Below are positions 1 through 9,307 of a DNA stretch of 48,299 bases, piece by piece. The stretch covers positions 1 to 48,299 of the forward strand of contig CAMHIS010000011.1 in assembly GCA_946185285.1 (NCBI GenBank), given 5' to 3'. The translations under genes and the position numbers were made by a program. The stretch is from an uncultured Prevotellaceae bacterium (GTDB lineage Bacteria; Bacteroidota; Bacteroidia; Bacteroidales; Bacteroidaceae). Each line of letters starts with the position of its first letter. Position 1 is the stretch's first letter. Below the pieces are notes generated by a model that was not told the DNA's origin, did not search any database, and saw only the letters and a list, made by a program, of their open reading frames with translations.

Positions 1-871
1 TGCGGTCGACGGTGGCCTGACGGTCGGCAGCGTAGGTGACGCCGAACCACTTCGACGTGGTGTCAAGCACCTCGCAGGTAGCCGTACCCTCGGTGATGAG
101 CTTGTTGACCATCAGTGGGATGAAGAACTCGGCCTTCAGATTCTCCATATTCTTCGGGTCGCTGAGGAACTCCTTGAAGTACTCCTCCGAATAGTCGAAG
201 TAGTCGGGTGTGAAGCCCCACATGTTCATCGAAACAGGCACGTTCTCCTCCAGCGGGAACCATTCGTCGCCGTCCTTGTAGCAGATGGCATTGCCCTTGT
301 CGGCTATACGCATAATCTCCGTACGCTCGACGACGTCGGTCAGGTGGCGCTTGTCGTTGTAGGCGCAGACGCCACGGGCCACAGAGCCGTTTTCCGAGAG
401 CGTGTTGCAGCAGCGGAATCCCACCATTGCATACTCGTTTTTCGAGCCTTCAGGCAGAGCGCTCAAGAACTTGCCAATCTGCATAAAGGCATCGCGGCCA
501 TAGAAGTCGTCGCAGTTGATGACGCAGAACGGCTCTTTGATGACGTCCTTACCCATGAGTACAGCGTGGTTCGTGCCCCACGGCTTCACACGGCCTTCGG
601 GAACGCTGAATCCTTCGGGCAGTGAGTCGAGGGCCTGGAAGCACAGTTCGCAGGGTATCTGTCCCTCATACTTCGAGAGAATCTGTGTGCGGAACTGCTC
701 CTCGAAGTCCTTACGGATGACCCACACTATTTTGCCGAAGCCGGCCTGAATAGCGTCGTAGATACTATAGTCCATGATGGTCTCGCCGTTGGGACCCAGT
801 CCGTCGAGCTGTTTCAGACCACCGTAGCGGCTGCCCATACCGGCAGCGAGCAGGAAAAGAGTTGGTTTCAT
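1..871 (-). CDS. Sugar-phosphate nucleotidyltransferase (partial, 3' end beyond window)
   Basis: Reading leftwards from ATG 869-871, 290 codons are present and the C-terminus runs off the window. The protein starts MKPTLFLLAAGMGSRYGG, with the LAAGxGxR nucleotide-binding signature of the NTP_transferase fold that joins a sugar 1-phosphate to an NTP. Later segments such as INCDDFYG (metal/nucleotide region) and TSKWFGVTY near the end fit the Bacteroidetes family annotated as nucleotidyltransferase or NDP-sugar pyrophosphorylase. Family members are about 300 residues, so only some 15 residues are probably missing. A TAACTTTG promoter lies just upstream, so it need not depend on the tam operon. 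The sugar and nucleotide specificity cannot be read from the sequence. Confidence 0.85.
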   Translation of the reverse strand, partial: MKPTLFLLAAGMGSRYGGLKQLDGLGPNGETIMDYSIYDAIQAGFGKIVWVIRKDFEEQFRTQILSKYEGQIPCELCFQALDSLPEGFSVPEGRVKPWGTNHAVLMGKDVIKEPFCVINCDDFYGRDAFMQIGKFLSALPEGSKNEYAMVGFRCCNTLSENGSVARGVCAYNDKRHLTDVVERTEIMRIADKGNAICYKDGDEWFPLEENVPVSMNMWGFTPDYFDYSEEYFKEFLSDPKNMENLKAEFFIPLMVNKLITEGTATCEVLDTTSKWFGVTYAADRQATVDR

Positions 872-909
872 AATCTTGATGTTATTAACAGGTTATTCGT
901 TTCAGCCTA

Positions 910-917
910 CAAAGTTA
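910..917 (-). promoter_or_regulatory. -7 element TAACTTTG of the nucleotidyltransferase gene
   Basis: Minus strand TAACTTTG matches the Bacteroidetes primary sigma -7 motif TAnnTTTG and sits 39 bases before the start codon. No clear TTTG is seen at the -33 position. Confidence 0.55.
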
Positions 918-970
918 CGGTTTTTTGTGGACATGACGATGTTTAAGGAGTTAAAAGGAGTTAAACGGTG

Positions 971-3454
971 TCAGAACGGGTATCCGATGGCGAAGTGAAG
1001 GGCCTGGGCATCGCTGAAGTGGTCCCAATTAAAGAGGTAGCGCGAACGTGAGGTGGCGTAGGGCACGTGTAGTGCCAGCCCCCAGTCAATGCGGATGACG
1101 AGGAAGCCGAGGTCGTAGCGCAGGCCTGCACCCGTGCCAAGTGCCAGCTGGTCGACGAATTTCGACATTTGCAGCTTTGTGCCTTTCAGCCATTTGTTAA
1201 TGTCGTTTATCAGTTGAGGGTCGTCTTCAGGCTCGTCGAAGTCTGACTCGTCGAATTGCAGGTCTTCCCAGTTCCACACGTTGCCTATGTCAAAGAATAA
1301 TGCACCGCCGAGATTACCTGACAGACGGGTACGGTATTCCAGGTTGCCCACCAGTTTCAGGTCGCCGTTCTGAAAGATGTATGCAAACTGCTTCTTGCCG
1401 GCAGTTCCTGCAAAGGCCCCGGGGCCTACGGCGCGCACGGTGAAGGCGCGTATGCTGTTGGCACCGCCGACGTAGAAGCGTTCGCTGAATGGTGTGTCGT
1501 CGAAGCTTGAGTTGCCGAAGCTGCGTATGACTCCGGCGTTGAGGTGGCCTACGAGTGTGCTGTGGGAAGAGAGCGTCCAGGTCTTCACGAAGTCGGTCTC
1601 CATACGCACGAACTGTGCGTAGGGGTTTTTGAAAAAGGTCTTGTTCTTCTGGTTCCAATTGTGGCCTTGGATGAGCACGTCGAAGAGCGCCATGCCGTTG
1701 CCCGACTCCTCAACGGTTGTCTCCCAGCGTATGGGATTGCGCCGCGTGGAAGGGCTGGTATAGAGATAGGTGTAGCGCATCTTGGGTATGAAGTAGTCGT
1801 CCATTGTAGCTGCTATATACGGGTTGGAGACGAGTATGCTGTCGAAGCTCTTGGTAGAGCTGTTCATATACTGGTACGTCAGTGTCAGGGGCGAGAACTC
1901 ATGGCTGCTCTGTGGTGACGACTGCCAGCGGTAGGTCCACTCGCCGGTGGCGATGTGCATTTTGTAATAGCCGGGACGACGGATGATGTCGGTCGATACC
2001 TTGGCCAGTGTGGTTGGTGTCGAGATGAATCTCCTGGGGCGGCGCGGTCGTCCGTCACTGCCTCGTCTTACACGGTCGCTGTTGTAGAACGGGGCTATGA
2101 TACGCGGAAACTCAATGGAGGTGTCGAAGCCGTACTGGTAGCTGTTCATGTTCTCGCTACCGCTTACCTGCCACTCGTAGGAGCCGTGCAAGTTAATGTC
2201 CAGTTTCTCTGCACCATGAAAAACATTGCGCCAGGTGAAACCCACCTTGGCCTCGGGGCCGTAGCGGCCAATGGTACGGCCGTTGAGGGTGGATTCGAAG
2301 TAGAAGTCGTAGGGTTTGTCGAATGTGCAGGTCATGCGCAGGTCGAGAGTGTCCATATCGCGCGGCGTGAACTGCAGGTCGACGGTTGAGAACACTCCTG
2401 TGGCGTTGATCTTGGCCAAGGTTTCCTGATGGTTTCCGTAGCTGTAGAGCTGTCGGGGGCGCAGGCGCATGTTCTTCAGTACGACGCGGGGACGGATGGG
2501 AGGATTCTTGCCGTTGAAGAAGATGTGAAGATTGCGGCGGTGAATCGAGTCGGTCAGCTGCTCACGCACGGACCGTCGGAACAGTACTTCCATATTTCCG
2601 ATGTACCACTGGCGCATGGCCTCTGGGGGCAGACCGTCAGACAGTTGCATGCGCAGTTGTGTGCGGTTGGGGGTGTCGATGGTATCTGCCAGGTAGTTGA
2701 CGTAGCTGGGGTTATAGAAGTAATAGCCATTATTGCGCAGCAGGGTGCCGATGCGACTGCGTTCGCTCTCTAACGTGCCGACGCTGAATGGTGTGCCCCG
2801 TTGTATGTAGGCTTCGTTGGCTGTGCTGTCGATGAGGTGCCGGGGCACGTCGGGGAAGCCGACGTGGGCGATGCTGTCGTAGGTGAAGAGAGAGTCGAGG
2901 CGGACGTGGTAGGCTATTTTGCCCTTCTTGGGGTTCTTGCGCGTCACGGGTTCGTAGGTGACGTCGGCACGCAGGAATCCGTTGTTCTTCAGCACCGACT
3001 GGGCTACTGAGGCGCGCAGGGCTGGATTGACGGTGCTCATCAGCACAGGCGGACGGCCGAATGACTTGGCTATCCACTTGGCAAACTTTGACTCCTTGCC
3101 GTTGTATTTGTTGTAGACCCAAAGTCGCCATGAGAATGGTACGCGGTGGTAGCTGCTGCCGAAGAATGCGCCGTTGGGCGCCGTGGCCAGTGCGGCCTCC
3201 ACCTCGGCCTTGGTGTCTTCCAGGTGGGACTTGAAAGGCGAAGAGCGGAAATTCTTGAGTGTGTCCTCGTCATAGCTGATTTTGGTCAGCCCGACGAAGA
3301 GCTGGTCGTCGTCGGGGATATTGCGCGTCGAGATGCACGACGTTAAAAGTAAAGTTATTATAATCAGGCACAGATTCCACGGATTAACACGGCTTTCTGT
3401 TATAAACCGCGTCAATCTGTGTAATCCGTGCCAAAAAATATTATTCCTTTTCAT
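971..3454 (-). CDS. tamL: TamL-type lipoprotein Omp85 (TamA/BamA-like outer-membrane assembly factor)
   Basis: 827 residues. The N-terminus is an unusually long lipoprotein signal: hydrophobic LIIITLLLTSC places the lipid-bearing Cys at residue 40. A POTRA-like periplasmic part follows, then a long C-terminal Omp85 surface-antigen barrel with the typical segment RFYVGGANSIRAF near residue 670 and a terminal Phe (AIGYPF). Bacteroidetes encode TamL, a lipoprotein TamA relative, beside TamB; the pair is thought to help insert proteins or move lipids to the outer membrane. The start codon lies inside the 3' end of tamB (14-base overlap), so translation is probably coupled. Oddity: residues 8-30 are encoded by a 66-bp palindromic repeat (3367-3432), so the n-region of the signal peptide derives from a repeat element. 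Confidence 0.88.
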   Translation of the reverse strand: MKRNNIFWHGLHRLTRFITESRVNPWNLCLIIITLLLTSCISTRNIPDDDQLFVGLTKISYDEDTLKNFRSSPFKSHLEDTKAEVEAALATAPNGAFFGSSYHRVPFSWRLWVYNKYNGKESKFAKWIAKSFGRPPVLMSTVNPALRASVAQSVLKNNGFLRADVTYEPVTRKNPKKGKIAYHVRLDSLFTYDSIAHVGFPDVPRHLIDSTANEAYIQRGTPFSVGTLESERSRIGTLLRNNGYYFYNPSYVNYLADTIDTPNRTQLRMQLSDGLPPEAMRQWYIGNMEVLFRRSVREQLTDSIHRRNLHIFFNGKNPPIRPRVVLKNMRLRPRQLYSYGNHQETLAKINATGVFSTVDLQFTPRDMDTLDLRMTCTFDKPYDFYFESTLNGRTIGRYGPEAKVGFTWRNVFHGAEKLDINLHGSYEWQVSGSENMNSYQYGFDTSIEFPRIIAPFYNSDRVRRGSDGRPRRPRRFISTPTTLAKVSTDIIRRPGYYKMHIATGEWTYRWQSSPQSSHEFSPLTLTYQYMNSSTKSFDSILVSNPYIAATMDDYFIPKMRYTYLYTSPSTRRNPIRWETTVEESGNGMALFDVLIQGHNWNQKNKTFFKNPYAQFVRMETDFVKTWTLSSHSTLVGHLNAGVIRSFGNSSFDDTPFSERFYVGGANSIRAFTVRAVGPGAFAGTAGKKQFAYIFQNGDLKLVGNLEYRTRLSGNLGGALFFDIGNVWNWEDLQFDESDFDEPEDDPQLINDINKWLKGTKLQMSKFVDQLALGTGAGLRYDLGFLVIRIDWGLALHVPYATSRSRYLFNWDHFSDAQALHFAIGYPF
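3367..3432. repeat. Palindromic repeat element inside the 5' end of tamL
   Basis: Two 26-base arms (3367-3392 and 3407-3432) match as inverted repeats with 5 mismatches around a 14-base loop. Each arm also holds a shorter direct repeat of the form CAGATT..CGGATT. This resembles the dispersed CACAGATTACACAG-type repeats usually found between genes in Bacteroidetes. Here it lies wholly within the tamL reading frame. Confidence 0.75.
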
Positions 3455-6400
3455 GTCGTATGGTGTCTTGGAGGGTTGAGTCGCGTCGTGTCGTCATCGG
3501 GCGCATCATCATCGGCTGCATGGGCGTGTCTTTGCCGAACATCTTGAAGATGTCCCACAGGGAGTCCATCTTCTTGCGCCAGACGTAGCCGACACCGAAG
3601 AGGCCAGTGTAGCCTTCGAGCCAGTCATAGACGTTCTGCTGGTAGAACACCTTGAGGTTCTTCTGTGCGTTCTGGTCGAGGCGGTACTCCATCGTCACGT
3701 TGTCGAAGAACGACTTCTGCTGTCCCGGCAGGTCGGTGTCGCCGGTCGACACCTTGCCGCCGAGCTGTATCTTCAGGCGGTTGTCGAACAGGCGCTTCGA
3801 GAACTTGAACGAGTAGTCGGTGTGCATTTGTCCCGAGGCGTCGGTGGCGTTGTCGAGACCGACGCTGAGGTCGAGCGTCTTCAGAGCCGAGCCGGTGATG
3901 TTGTTGATTTCGCTCTGCAGGAACGAGCTGAGGGCGGAGTTCATGGAGAATCCGCTGGTGTTGCCGTCGGCCAGGTACATCCCCGTGGTCAGCATGGTGA
4001 CGGCCAGTTTGCCGCGTTCCTCCTCCGACATGGCCTGCAACTCGCTGTTGACATTGTTGTCCTCGGGGGCCGAGATGATGAACTGCAGGCCCATGTCGTT
4101 GAGTGTCTTGGTGATGACAACGCCGCAGTCGAAGGCCACGGCACGGCTCTGGCCTCCCTCTTGGCCTACGCTGGCCTTGACCCGCTCGGTGGCGGTGATG
4201 TTGAGTCGCGGGTTCATAGGGTCGCCGGTGAACTCCACGTAGCTGCCGTCCTGGATGGTGAAGGTCTTCAGCGGTATGACGGGCATGGAGTATTTCATTT
4301 CGCCGGCAGTCAGGGTGTAGCGTCCCATCAGGTTCAGTCCGGCGTCGTTGTAGCGCATGCGCAGGTCTCCGCCGCCCATCAGGTCGATGTAGTTGGTCTG
4401 CTCGACGTTGAGGTCACAGACGATATGTGCGCCCTGCGACACGTTGATGGTCAGGTCCATGTCAAGGCCTGTCGGTGTGGGACGGCTGACGGTGATAGCT
4501 TGGGTGGTGTCGCTGAAGTCGGTGAACTTCACCAGCTCGTCCATGCGGTTGTCGGTCGACAGCGGCGAGTCGAGCAGCATGTAGGTCATGTCGGTGGAGC
4601 CGAGCACGTCGAGCCGGCCACGCATTCGTAGTGCCTCTATAGGACCTTGCAGACGGGCAAAGAAGTTGACGAACGCCTTGCCGAAGGCCAGCGACTTGGG
4701 TGTCTGCTTGGCGTTGATGAGCTGTAGGTTCTGAGCCCTCATGCGCATGTCCATCGTGACGCGGTCGAGGTTGGAGAAGTCGATGTCGCCCTGCATGTTC
4801 AATGGCTCGTCGTTATAGGCGTAGAGTCCGAAGTTTTCCAAGAGCAAGTGGGAGCCTACGATGCGCACGGGGTCATTGTCGAAGCGCATACGCACGCCGT
4901 AGGGAAGACTCACGAGATAGGCGGAGTCAAGGTACACCTCGCCATTGACGACGGGCTTGTCCGTGGTGCCCTTGATGGTCAGCTCGCCTTCGCCGTAGCC
5001 CTCAAGGCCAATCAACTGGTCGGGTACGAAGCCATTGGCGATTGACAGCGGGAAGCGCGTCATCGTAAACGTAGCATCGATGCGCCCCGCTTGTTCTCTT
5101 TGCTGCGACACTGTCGCAGCATAGTACGACCCTCGGAGCAGTCCGAACTCCTCGCCGTCGAGCATCAGGCGGGCTTCGATGTCATGGCCTTCGTCCTCGC
5201 GCTGCATATAGACCAGCTCGGTGGAGAGGTTGCCGATGGGCGACCCCTCGAAGGTCATCTCCCGGACGGCCATGTCGGAGACGACGGAGATGTGCTCGTT
5301 CTGGTCCATGACGATGTGGTAGTCGCCGTCGAGCCTGCCGCTGACACGTGGCAGGTAGGGGATGACCGACGTCAGTTCGCCGAGGTCTAAGCGGTTGATG
5401 CTGACAGTGAGGTCTTGGAACATCGTGGAGTCTTGGTCCTCGGTATAGATTTTCAAGCCCGTCTTGTCGTCGCTGATAAGGTCGACCTTGGCCTGCAGGC
5501 GGTTTTTCTTGTCGATGAGCAGGAAGTTGTCCTTGTTCAGGTTGAACTCCTTGTAGCCGATGGTCGGACGGTCGGGCATCAGCTGGATGCGCACCCCCTC
5601 GTCGACCATCGAGGCCGTAGCTCCAAGACGTACGCCCATACGGTCGTCCTTGTCGTAGTAGCGCACGCCGACGAGTGCGCCGTGTTCATGGACGTGGCCG
5701 TCGAACAAGGCATTGAACACGAATTGCGGGTTCTTGCGGTTGTTGCGTATCTGCCCCTGATAGGTCAGGCGTTCGCCTTTCTGCGTCAGGTTGAACTTCA
5801 CGGTGTCGATGCGCGTCGAGTCGTAGTTCAGTGCGTAGAGGTGCATCTGTCCGTTGATGCCCGTCTCGGGCGAAGTGGCGAGGTCGGCAAAAAGTTCCTT
5901 GAAGTCTAACTCCTTGGTACGCAGGATGTTGGCGACGGGGTTATTGCGTCCTGACTCAACGTGTAGCTTGATGTCGGGCAGCAGGCGCATGATGGCTGGC
6001 TGGTCTATGACCTTGTTATTATATTGAGCCGTCACGGAGTCGAGTAGGGTAGTGCCTTTCTTCAGCAGCTGCTCGTAGCCACCTTTGGCGTCGAGCCTTA
6101 CGATGAAGTCGCCGCTTTGGATGCGAGCAAGCGTCGTGTCGCGGTTGGTGCGCAGGAGCACGCCGAGGTCCTCAGGATGGTATGTGGCCTTGTCGTCGGC
6201 AATGTAGAGGTGTCCGAGCCGGCCCTTCAGCTCATGGTTCTGCTTTAGGTCGGACTTGACGGTGATACTACCGCTCATGCCGACGGTCAGTGGCTTGTCC
6301 GACAGCCGCAGGGCGTAGACATTGGCACAGTCAATGTGTGGTGTGACGGTGGCCTCCACCTGTTTGGCGCTCAGCAGGGCATCGATACCCACGCTGCCGT

Positions 6401-8105
6401 CGAACAGCTCATTGTGGCCGCTGAGGGTTCCTATGGCCCGGCCGTTCTGCAGGGTGGCGTCGGCGGTGATGTCTTGCAGGTTCCAGTGGCCGTACTGCAG
6501 CTGGTGTACGTTAGCCTTGATGTCGGCGTGGCTTCTGTTCGAGAGCAGGTCGGTGCCCCGGCCCTTAGCCTTGATGGTGGCAGAGAGGAGTCCCAGCGAG
6601 TCCTTGGGCATGAAGTGGCGCAGGTTCAGGTTGCGCACGGTGGCGTCGATGTCGTAGGCAAGGGGCAGGGTGGGAGAGTAGCTGACGGTGCCTTTGGCCT
6701 TGACCGTGCCGTTGCCTTCGCGCAGCGTAGCATCCATGTCGTATCGGCCGCCGTTGGCCTTGAAGTCGCCGTTTAGCGTCATGTCTCTTGGAATCCGTAT
6801 GCCGGCCGACTTTGGCAGCAGTTCTGCGACGAAGCCCAAGTCCTGGCTTTCAGCTTTCAGGTTCAGCTGTCCGCTCAGCTTGTCAATGTCTGTCACATGA
6901 TATGCCACGCCGTCGGCTTTCAGGTGCATGGCGGTGGGCAGGTTGATGTCGAGCCCCGTAAACTCCATGCGCTGCAGGTTGCCGTTCAGCGAGCCTTTGA
7001 TGCTCAGCGGGTGGTTGGGGTACTGGCGCATGAACTGCTGTGGCAGTCCGCCTGCAAAGCGCATCAGGTCCTGCTTGCCAATCTGGGCGTTGAGGCGGGC
7101 GCGCAGCTTGCCGGGGCTCTTGTCGTCGGCCACGTTGAAGTCGGTGCTTACCTCGGCCTCGATGTCGCTGTCGGCCGTTCGCAGCTTCAGGTGGGGCAAC
7201 TCGACGTGGGTAAAGGCTGTGTCCAAGCGCACGCCGCCGGTCAGTTCACGAATCTCCAATCCCGACTTCTCCTTCAGCGCCGTCTCGCGGACGTAGAATG
7301 AGGTGCCCTCAGGACCATAATAAATGGAGTCTACGCCGAGCCGTATGTCTTTCAAGTCTATGTGGCTGTAGTCCAGCCCCTCGACGGGCTGCTGACTGTT
7401 GTCGTCGTAGCTGAGCTGGCCGTCGTGCCAGTCGAGGCTTCCCACTTTGTATGTGCCTGTGCTGAGGTCGATGTCGGCCTCGCGGGCCACGGCGTTGCCC
7501 ATGTAGGCCGCAATGTTCAAGGTGTCGCCCGGCAGGTGGACCTTCACGTCGGTGCGGGCTATGCTCAGGCTGTCGGCATTGATGCGCCACAGTGTTTCGG
7601 TAGTGGTCGTGTCGACGGCTGCCGTGTCGCTCAGTGCGATGTCGAGGCTTGAGTCCGCGAGCCGTGCGCCGTTCACCTCAGCCGTGCCCAGGTCGAGGTC
7701 GATGCCGTCGGAGCGCAGCCACAGTTCGCCGACATGGCCCTTCACCCGCAGGTCGCTGATGAAGCCGTTGGTGTTGAGCTTGGCGTCGCTGACCGACAGC
7801 TCGTTGATGACCACGCGCTTCTTGAAGAGCGGCCGCAGCTGCACGTCGACCGACAGATGGCCAACGTCGGCCAGCGTGTCGCCCTCGTGGATGGCGCGGA
7901 AATTGTCGATACCCAAATCCAGCGGCCACTCCAGTCGGACGGTGCCCACGGTGATGTCCATGCCCGTCTTCTCCGATGCGATGGCCGCCACCTTGTCGGC
8001 CGCCCAGTTCTGAACGGGCGGCACGTATAGCAGTCCTGCAAGTATTAGGAACAGCAGCACCGGTGTCAGCAGGAGGACAGCGGCCCACTTCACGGCCTTT
8101 TTCAT
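3441..8105 (-). CDS. tamB: TamB family translocation/assembly protein (AsmA-like, DUF490)
   Basis: 1554 residues with one N-terminal membrane anchor (about residues 9-29). The next 100 residues are AsmA-like (IASEKTGMDITVGTVRLEWP, then VGHLSVDVQLRPLF). A very long beta-rich body follows, and the C-terminal DUF490/TamB domain ends in a barrel-like stretch (FKFSKRLFDNRLKIQLGGKV; MEYRLDQNAQKNLKVFYQQ). TamB spans the periplasm from the inner membrane as a hydrophobic beta-groove and works with an Omp85 partner, here the overlapping downstream gene tamL. Its start overlaps the stop of the AraC-family gene as ATGA. The ending, rich in Met, Thr and Arg after residue 1520, looks unstructured. Length and order fit Bacteroidetes tamB. 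Confidence 0.92.
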   Translation of the reverse strand: MKKAVKWAAVLLLTPVLLFLILAGLLYVPPVQNWAADKVAAIASEKTGMDITVGTVRLEWPLDLGIDNFRAIHEGDTLADVGHLSVDVQLRPLFKKRVVINELSVSDAKLNTNGFISDLRVKGHVGELWLRSDGIDLDLGTAEVNGARLADSSLDIALSDTAAVDTTTTETLWRINADSLSIARTDVKVHLPGDTLNIAAYMGNAVAREADIDLSTGTYKVGSLDWHDGQLSYDDNSQQPVEGLDYSHIDLKDIRLGVDSIYYGPEGTSFYVRETALKEKSGLEIRELTGGVRLDTAFTHVELPHLKLRTADSDIEAEVSTDFNVADDKSPGKLRARLNAQIGKQDLMRFAGGLPQQFMRQYPNHPLSIKGSLNGNLQRMEFTGLDINLPTAMHLKADGVAYHVTDIDKLSGQLNLKAESQDLGFVAELLPKSAGIRIPRDMTLNGDFKANGGRYDMDATLREGNGTVKAKGTVSYSPTLPLAYDIDATVRNLNLRHFMPKDSLGLLSATIKAKGRGTDLLSNRSHADIKANVHQLQYGHWNLQDITADATLQNGRAIGTLSGHNELFDGSVGIDALLSAKQVEATVTPHIDCANVYALRLSDKPLTVGMSGSITVKSDLKQNHELKGRLGHLYIADDKATYHPEDLGVLLRTNRDTTLARIQSGDFIVRLDAKGGYEQLLKKGTTLLDSVTAQYNNKVIDQPAIMRLLPDIKLHVESGRNNPVANILRTKELDFKELFADLATSPETGINGQMHLYALNYDSTRIDTVKFNLTQKGERLTYQGQIRNNRKNPQFVFNALFDGHVHEHGALVGVRYYDKDDRMGVRLGATASMVDEGVRIQLMPDRPTIGYKEFNLNKDNFLLIDKKNRLQAKVDLISDDKTGLKIYTEDQDSTMFQDLTVSINRLDLGELTSVIPYLPRVSGRLDGDYHIVMDQNEHISVVSDMAVREMTFEGSPIGNLSTELVYMQREDEGHDIEARLMLDGEEFGLLRGSYYAATVSQQREQAGRIDATFTMTRFPLSIANGFVPDQLIGLEGYGEGELTIKGTTDKPVVNGEVYLDSAYLVSLPYGVRMRFDNDPVRIVGSHLLLENFGLYAYNDEPLNMQGDIDFSNLDRVTMDMRMRAQNLQLINAKQTPKSLAFGKAFVNFFARLQGPIEALRMRGRLDVLGSTDMTYMLLDSPLSTDNRMDELVKFTDFSDTTQAITVSRPTPTGLDMDLTINVSQGAHIVCDLNVEQTNYIDLMGGGDLRMRYNDAGLNLMGRYTLTAGEMKYSMPVIPLKTFTIQDGSYVEFTGDPMNPRLNITATERVKASVGQEGGQSRAVAFDCGVVITKTLNDMGLQFIISAPEDNNVNSELQAMSEEERGKLAVTMLTTGMYLADGNTSGFSMNSALSSFLQSEINNITGSALKTLDLSVGLDNATDASGQMHTDYSFKFSKRLFDNRLKIQLGGKVSTGDTDLPGQQKSFFDNVTMEYRLDQNAQKNLKVFYQQNVYDWLEGYTGLFGVGYVWRKKMDSLWDIFKMFGKDTPMQPMMMRPMTTRRDSTLQDTIRHEKE

Positions 8106-9265
8106 GTCTGGGCGGGCTGGTAGTCTTTGGGTGAGCAGCCTTTATAGAGTTTGAAGTTTCGGTAGAACGACGACTGCGACGAGAAGCCCGACTGGCTGGC
8201 CACCTCAGCGGCCGGCAGCTGGGGCTGCTGCTCCATCAGCTGGCAGGCATGGTCTATGCGCTGGTGGTTGATGAAGTCGGCAAAGGTGGTGCCTATCTGC
8301 TCCTTCAGCACCCGCGAGACGTAGGTGCGGTTCGTGTGCAGCAGATTTGCCACGTCGGTAATCTTCAGGTCGGGTTGCAGGTAAAGCTTGTTTCGGCTGA
8401 CGGCGTCGGTCAGCTTCTGTTGCAGGTCAGCCATCTTGCCCTGCTGAATACTTTCCTCCACGGTGTCGGCCTCCTGCGTGTTCTCGGTTATCTGCATATC
8501 GCGCAGCAGGTCGCTGACGGTGAATTTCTGATGGTAGCCGGCATAGCCTAACATGAACTGCAGCACCGAGAATACCAGCGACGGAACGAGCAGCAGCAAC
8601 ATTGAGTCGGTAAAGCGGTAGCGCCCCAGTATGTTGGCGCCGAACGATATGAAGGAGATGACTACGAACAGCAGCAAGATGGTTGTCATCATGTACAGCC
8701 GTTTGTCGTCGGTGTCGGCATAGCTGGCCTCGACACTCTCATTGTAGTGCCGGATTTTGCGCAGGCCGAGAACCAGAATGGGGGGAATCTGCAGGGCAAA
8801 CACGACCTTGGCCGTATGGTGGACGACTCCCTGCCACCACCCCAGCCCCTCGAGTCCTGCCATCCGATTTCGATAGAGATAGGTCTCGATGAAGTCCGAC
8901 GTCTCGGCTGGCGACATCAGGACGTAGAGCATCCCCACCGTCACGCCTACCAGCAGGGCCGGTGCCAGCAGCAGCCACTGCCAGCGGTGATTCCATGCCG
9001 GCTCGGTGATTTCCTTGATGTACATGAAGTAAAGGGGAAACACGGCCAGGTTGGTTGTTGCGTAGACAGTATCTGTGACGGGCATCAGCTCCGTTCGGTG
9101 GTTGAAGAAGATGTAATGCCCGGCGTAAAGCAGCGCTGCCGTCACCATATACGTCAGAAGCCGCTTCTTGGCTGTCTGCCTGTTGCGGGCGACATCAATC
9201 AGAAGCAGCACCGACCAGAATGTACAGACGTACATTGGCATCGATGTTATGAGGTTTCCTGACAT
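8102..9265 (-). CDS. Membrane-anchored AraC-family transcriptional regulator
   Basis: 387 residues. The first 245 contain about seven hydrophobic segments (for example WLLLAPALLVGVTVGMLYVL and MMTTILLLFVVISFISFGAN). A charged linker and then a C-terminal AraC helix-turn-helix pair follow (KITDVANLLHTNRTYVSRVL; AAEVASQSGFSSQSSFYRNF). This multi-spanning 7TM-like plus AraC layout is common in Bacteroidetes and suggests a regulator that senses at the membrane. It is the first gene of the AraC-tamB-tamL run, with a 4-base overlap to tamB and its own consensus promoter, so it may control envelope biogenesis and itself. The ligand is unknown. Confidence 0.85.
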   Translation of the reverse strand: MSGNLITSMPMYVCTFWSVLLLIDVARNRQTAKKRLLTYMVTAALLYAGHYIFFNHRTELMPVTDTVYATTNLAVFPLYFMYIKEITEPAWNHRWQWLLLAPALLVGVTVGMLYVLMSPAETSDFIETYLYRNRMAGLEGLGWWQGVVHHTAKVVFALQIPPILVLGLRKIRHYNESVEASYADTDDKRLYMMTTILLLFVVISFISFGANILGRYRFTDSMLLLLVPSLVFSVLQFMLGYAGYHQKFTVSDLLRDMQITENTQEADTVEESIQQGKMADLQQKLTDAVSRNKLYLQPDLKITDVANLLHTNRTYVSRVLKEQIGTTFADFINHQRIDHACQLMEQQPQLPAAEVASQSGFSSQSSFYRNFKLYKGCSPKDYQPAQT

Positions 9266-9275
9266 AAATTGCTTG

Positions 9276-9307
9276 CAAAGATACGCTTTTTTCCCGTCAG
9301 GAGCAAA
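9276..9307 (-). promoter_or_regulatory. Bacteroidetes-type promoter of the AraC-tamB-tamL operon
   Basis: On the minus strand TTTG (9304-9307), 20 bases, then TATCTTTG (9276-9283), 10 bases before the start codon. Both elements match the consensus with ideal spacing. The very short leader fits weak or Shine-Dalgarno-independent initiation. Confidence 0.75.

Noticed and set aside
3822..4631. Long plus-strand open frame (about 269 codons) opposite tamB
   Set aside because: It is antisense to a well-supported gene with matching domains. GC-rich third positions on one strand create long open frames on the other. No start signal or family was seen.
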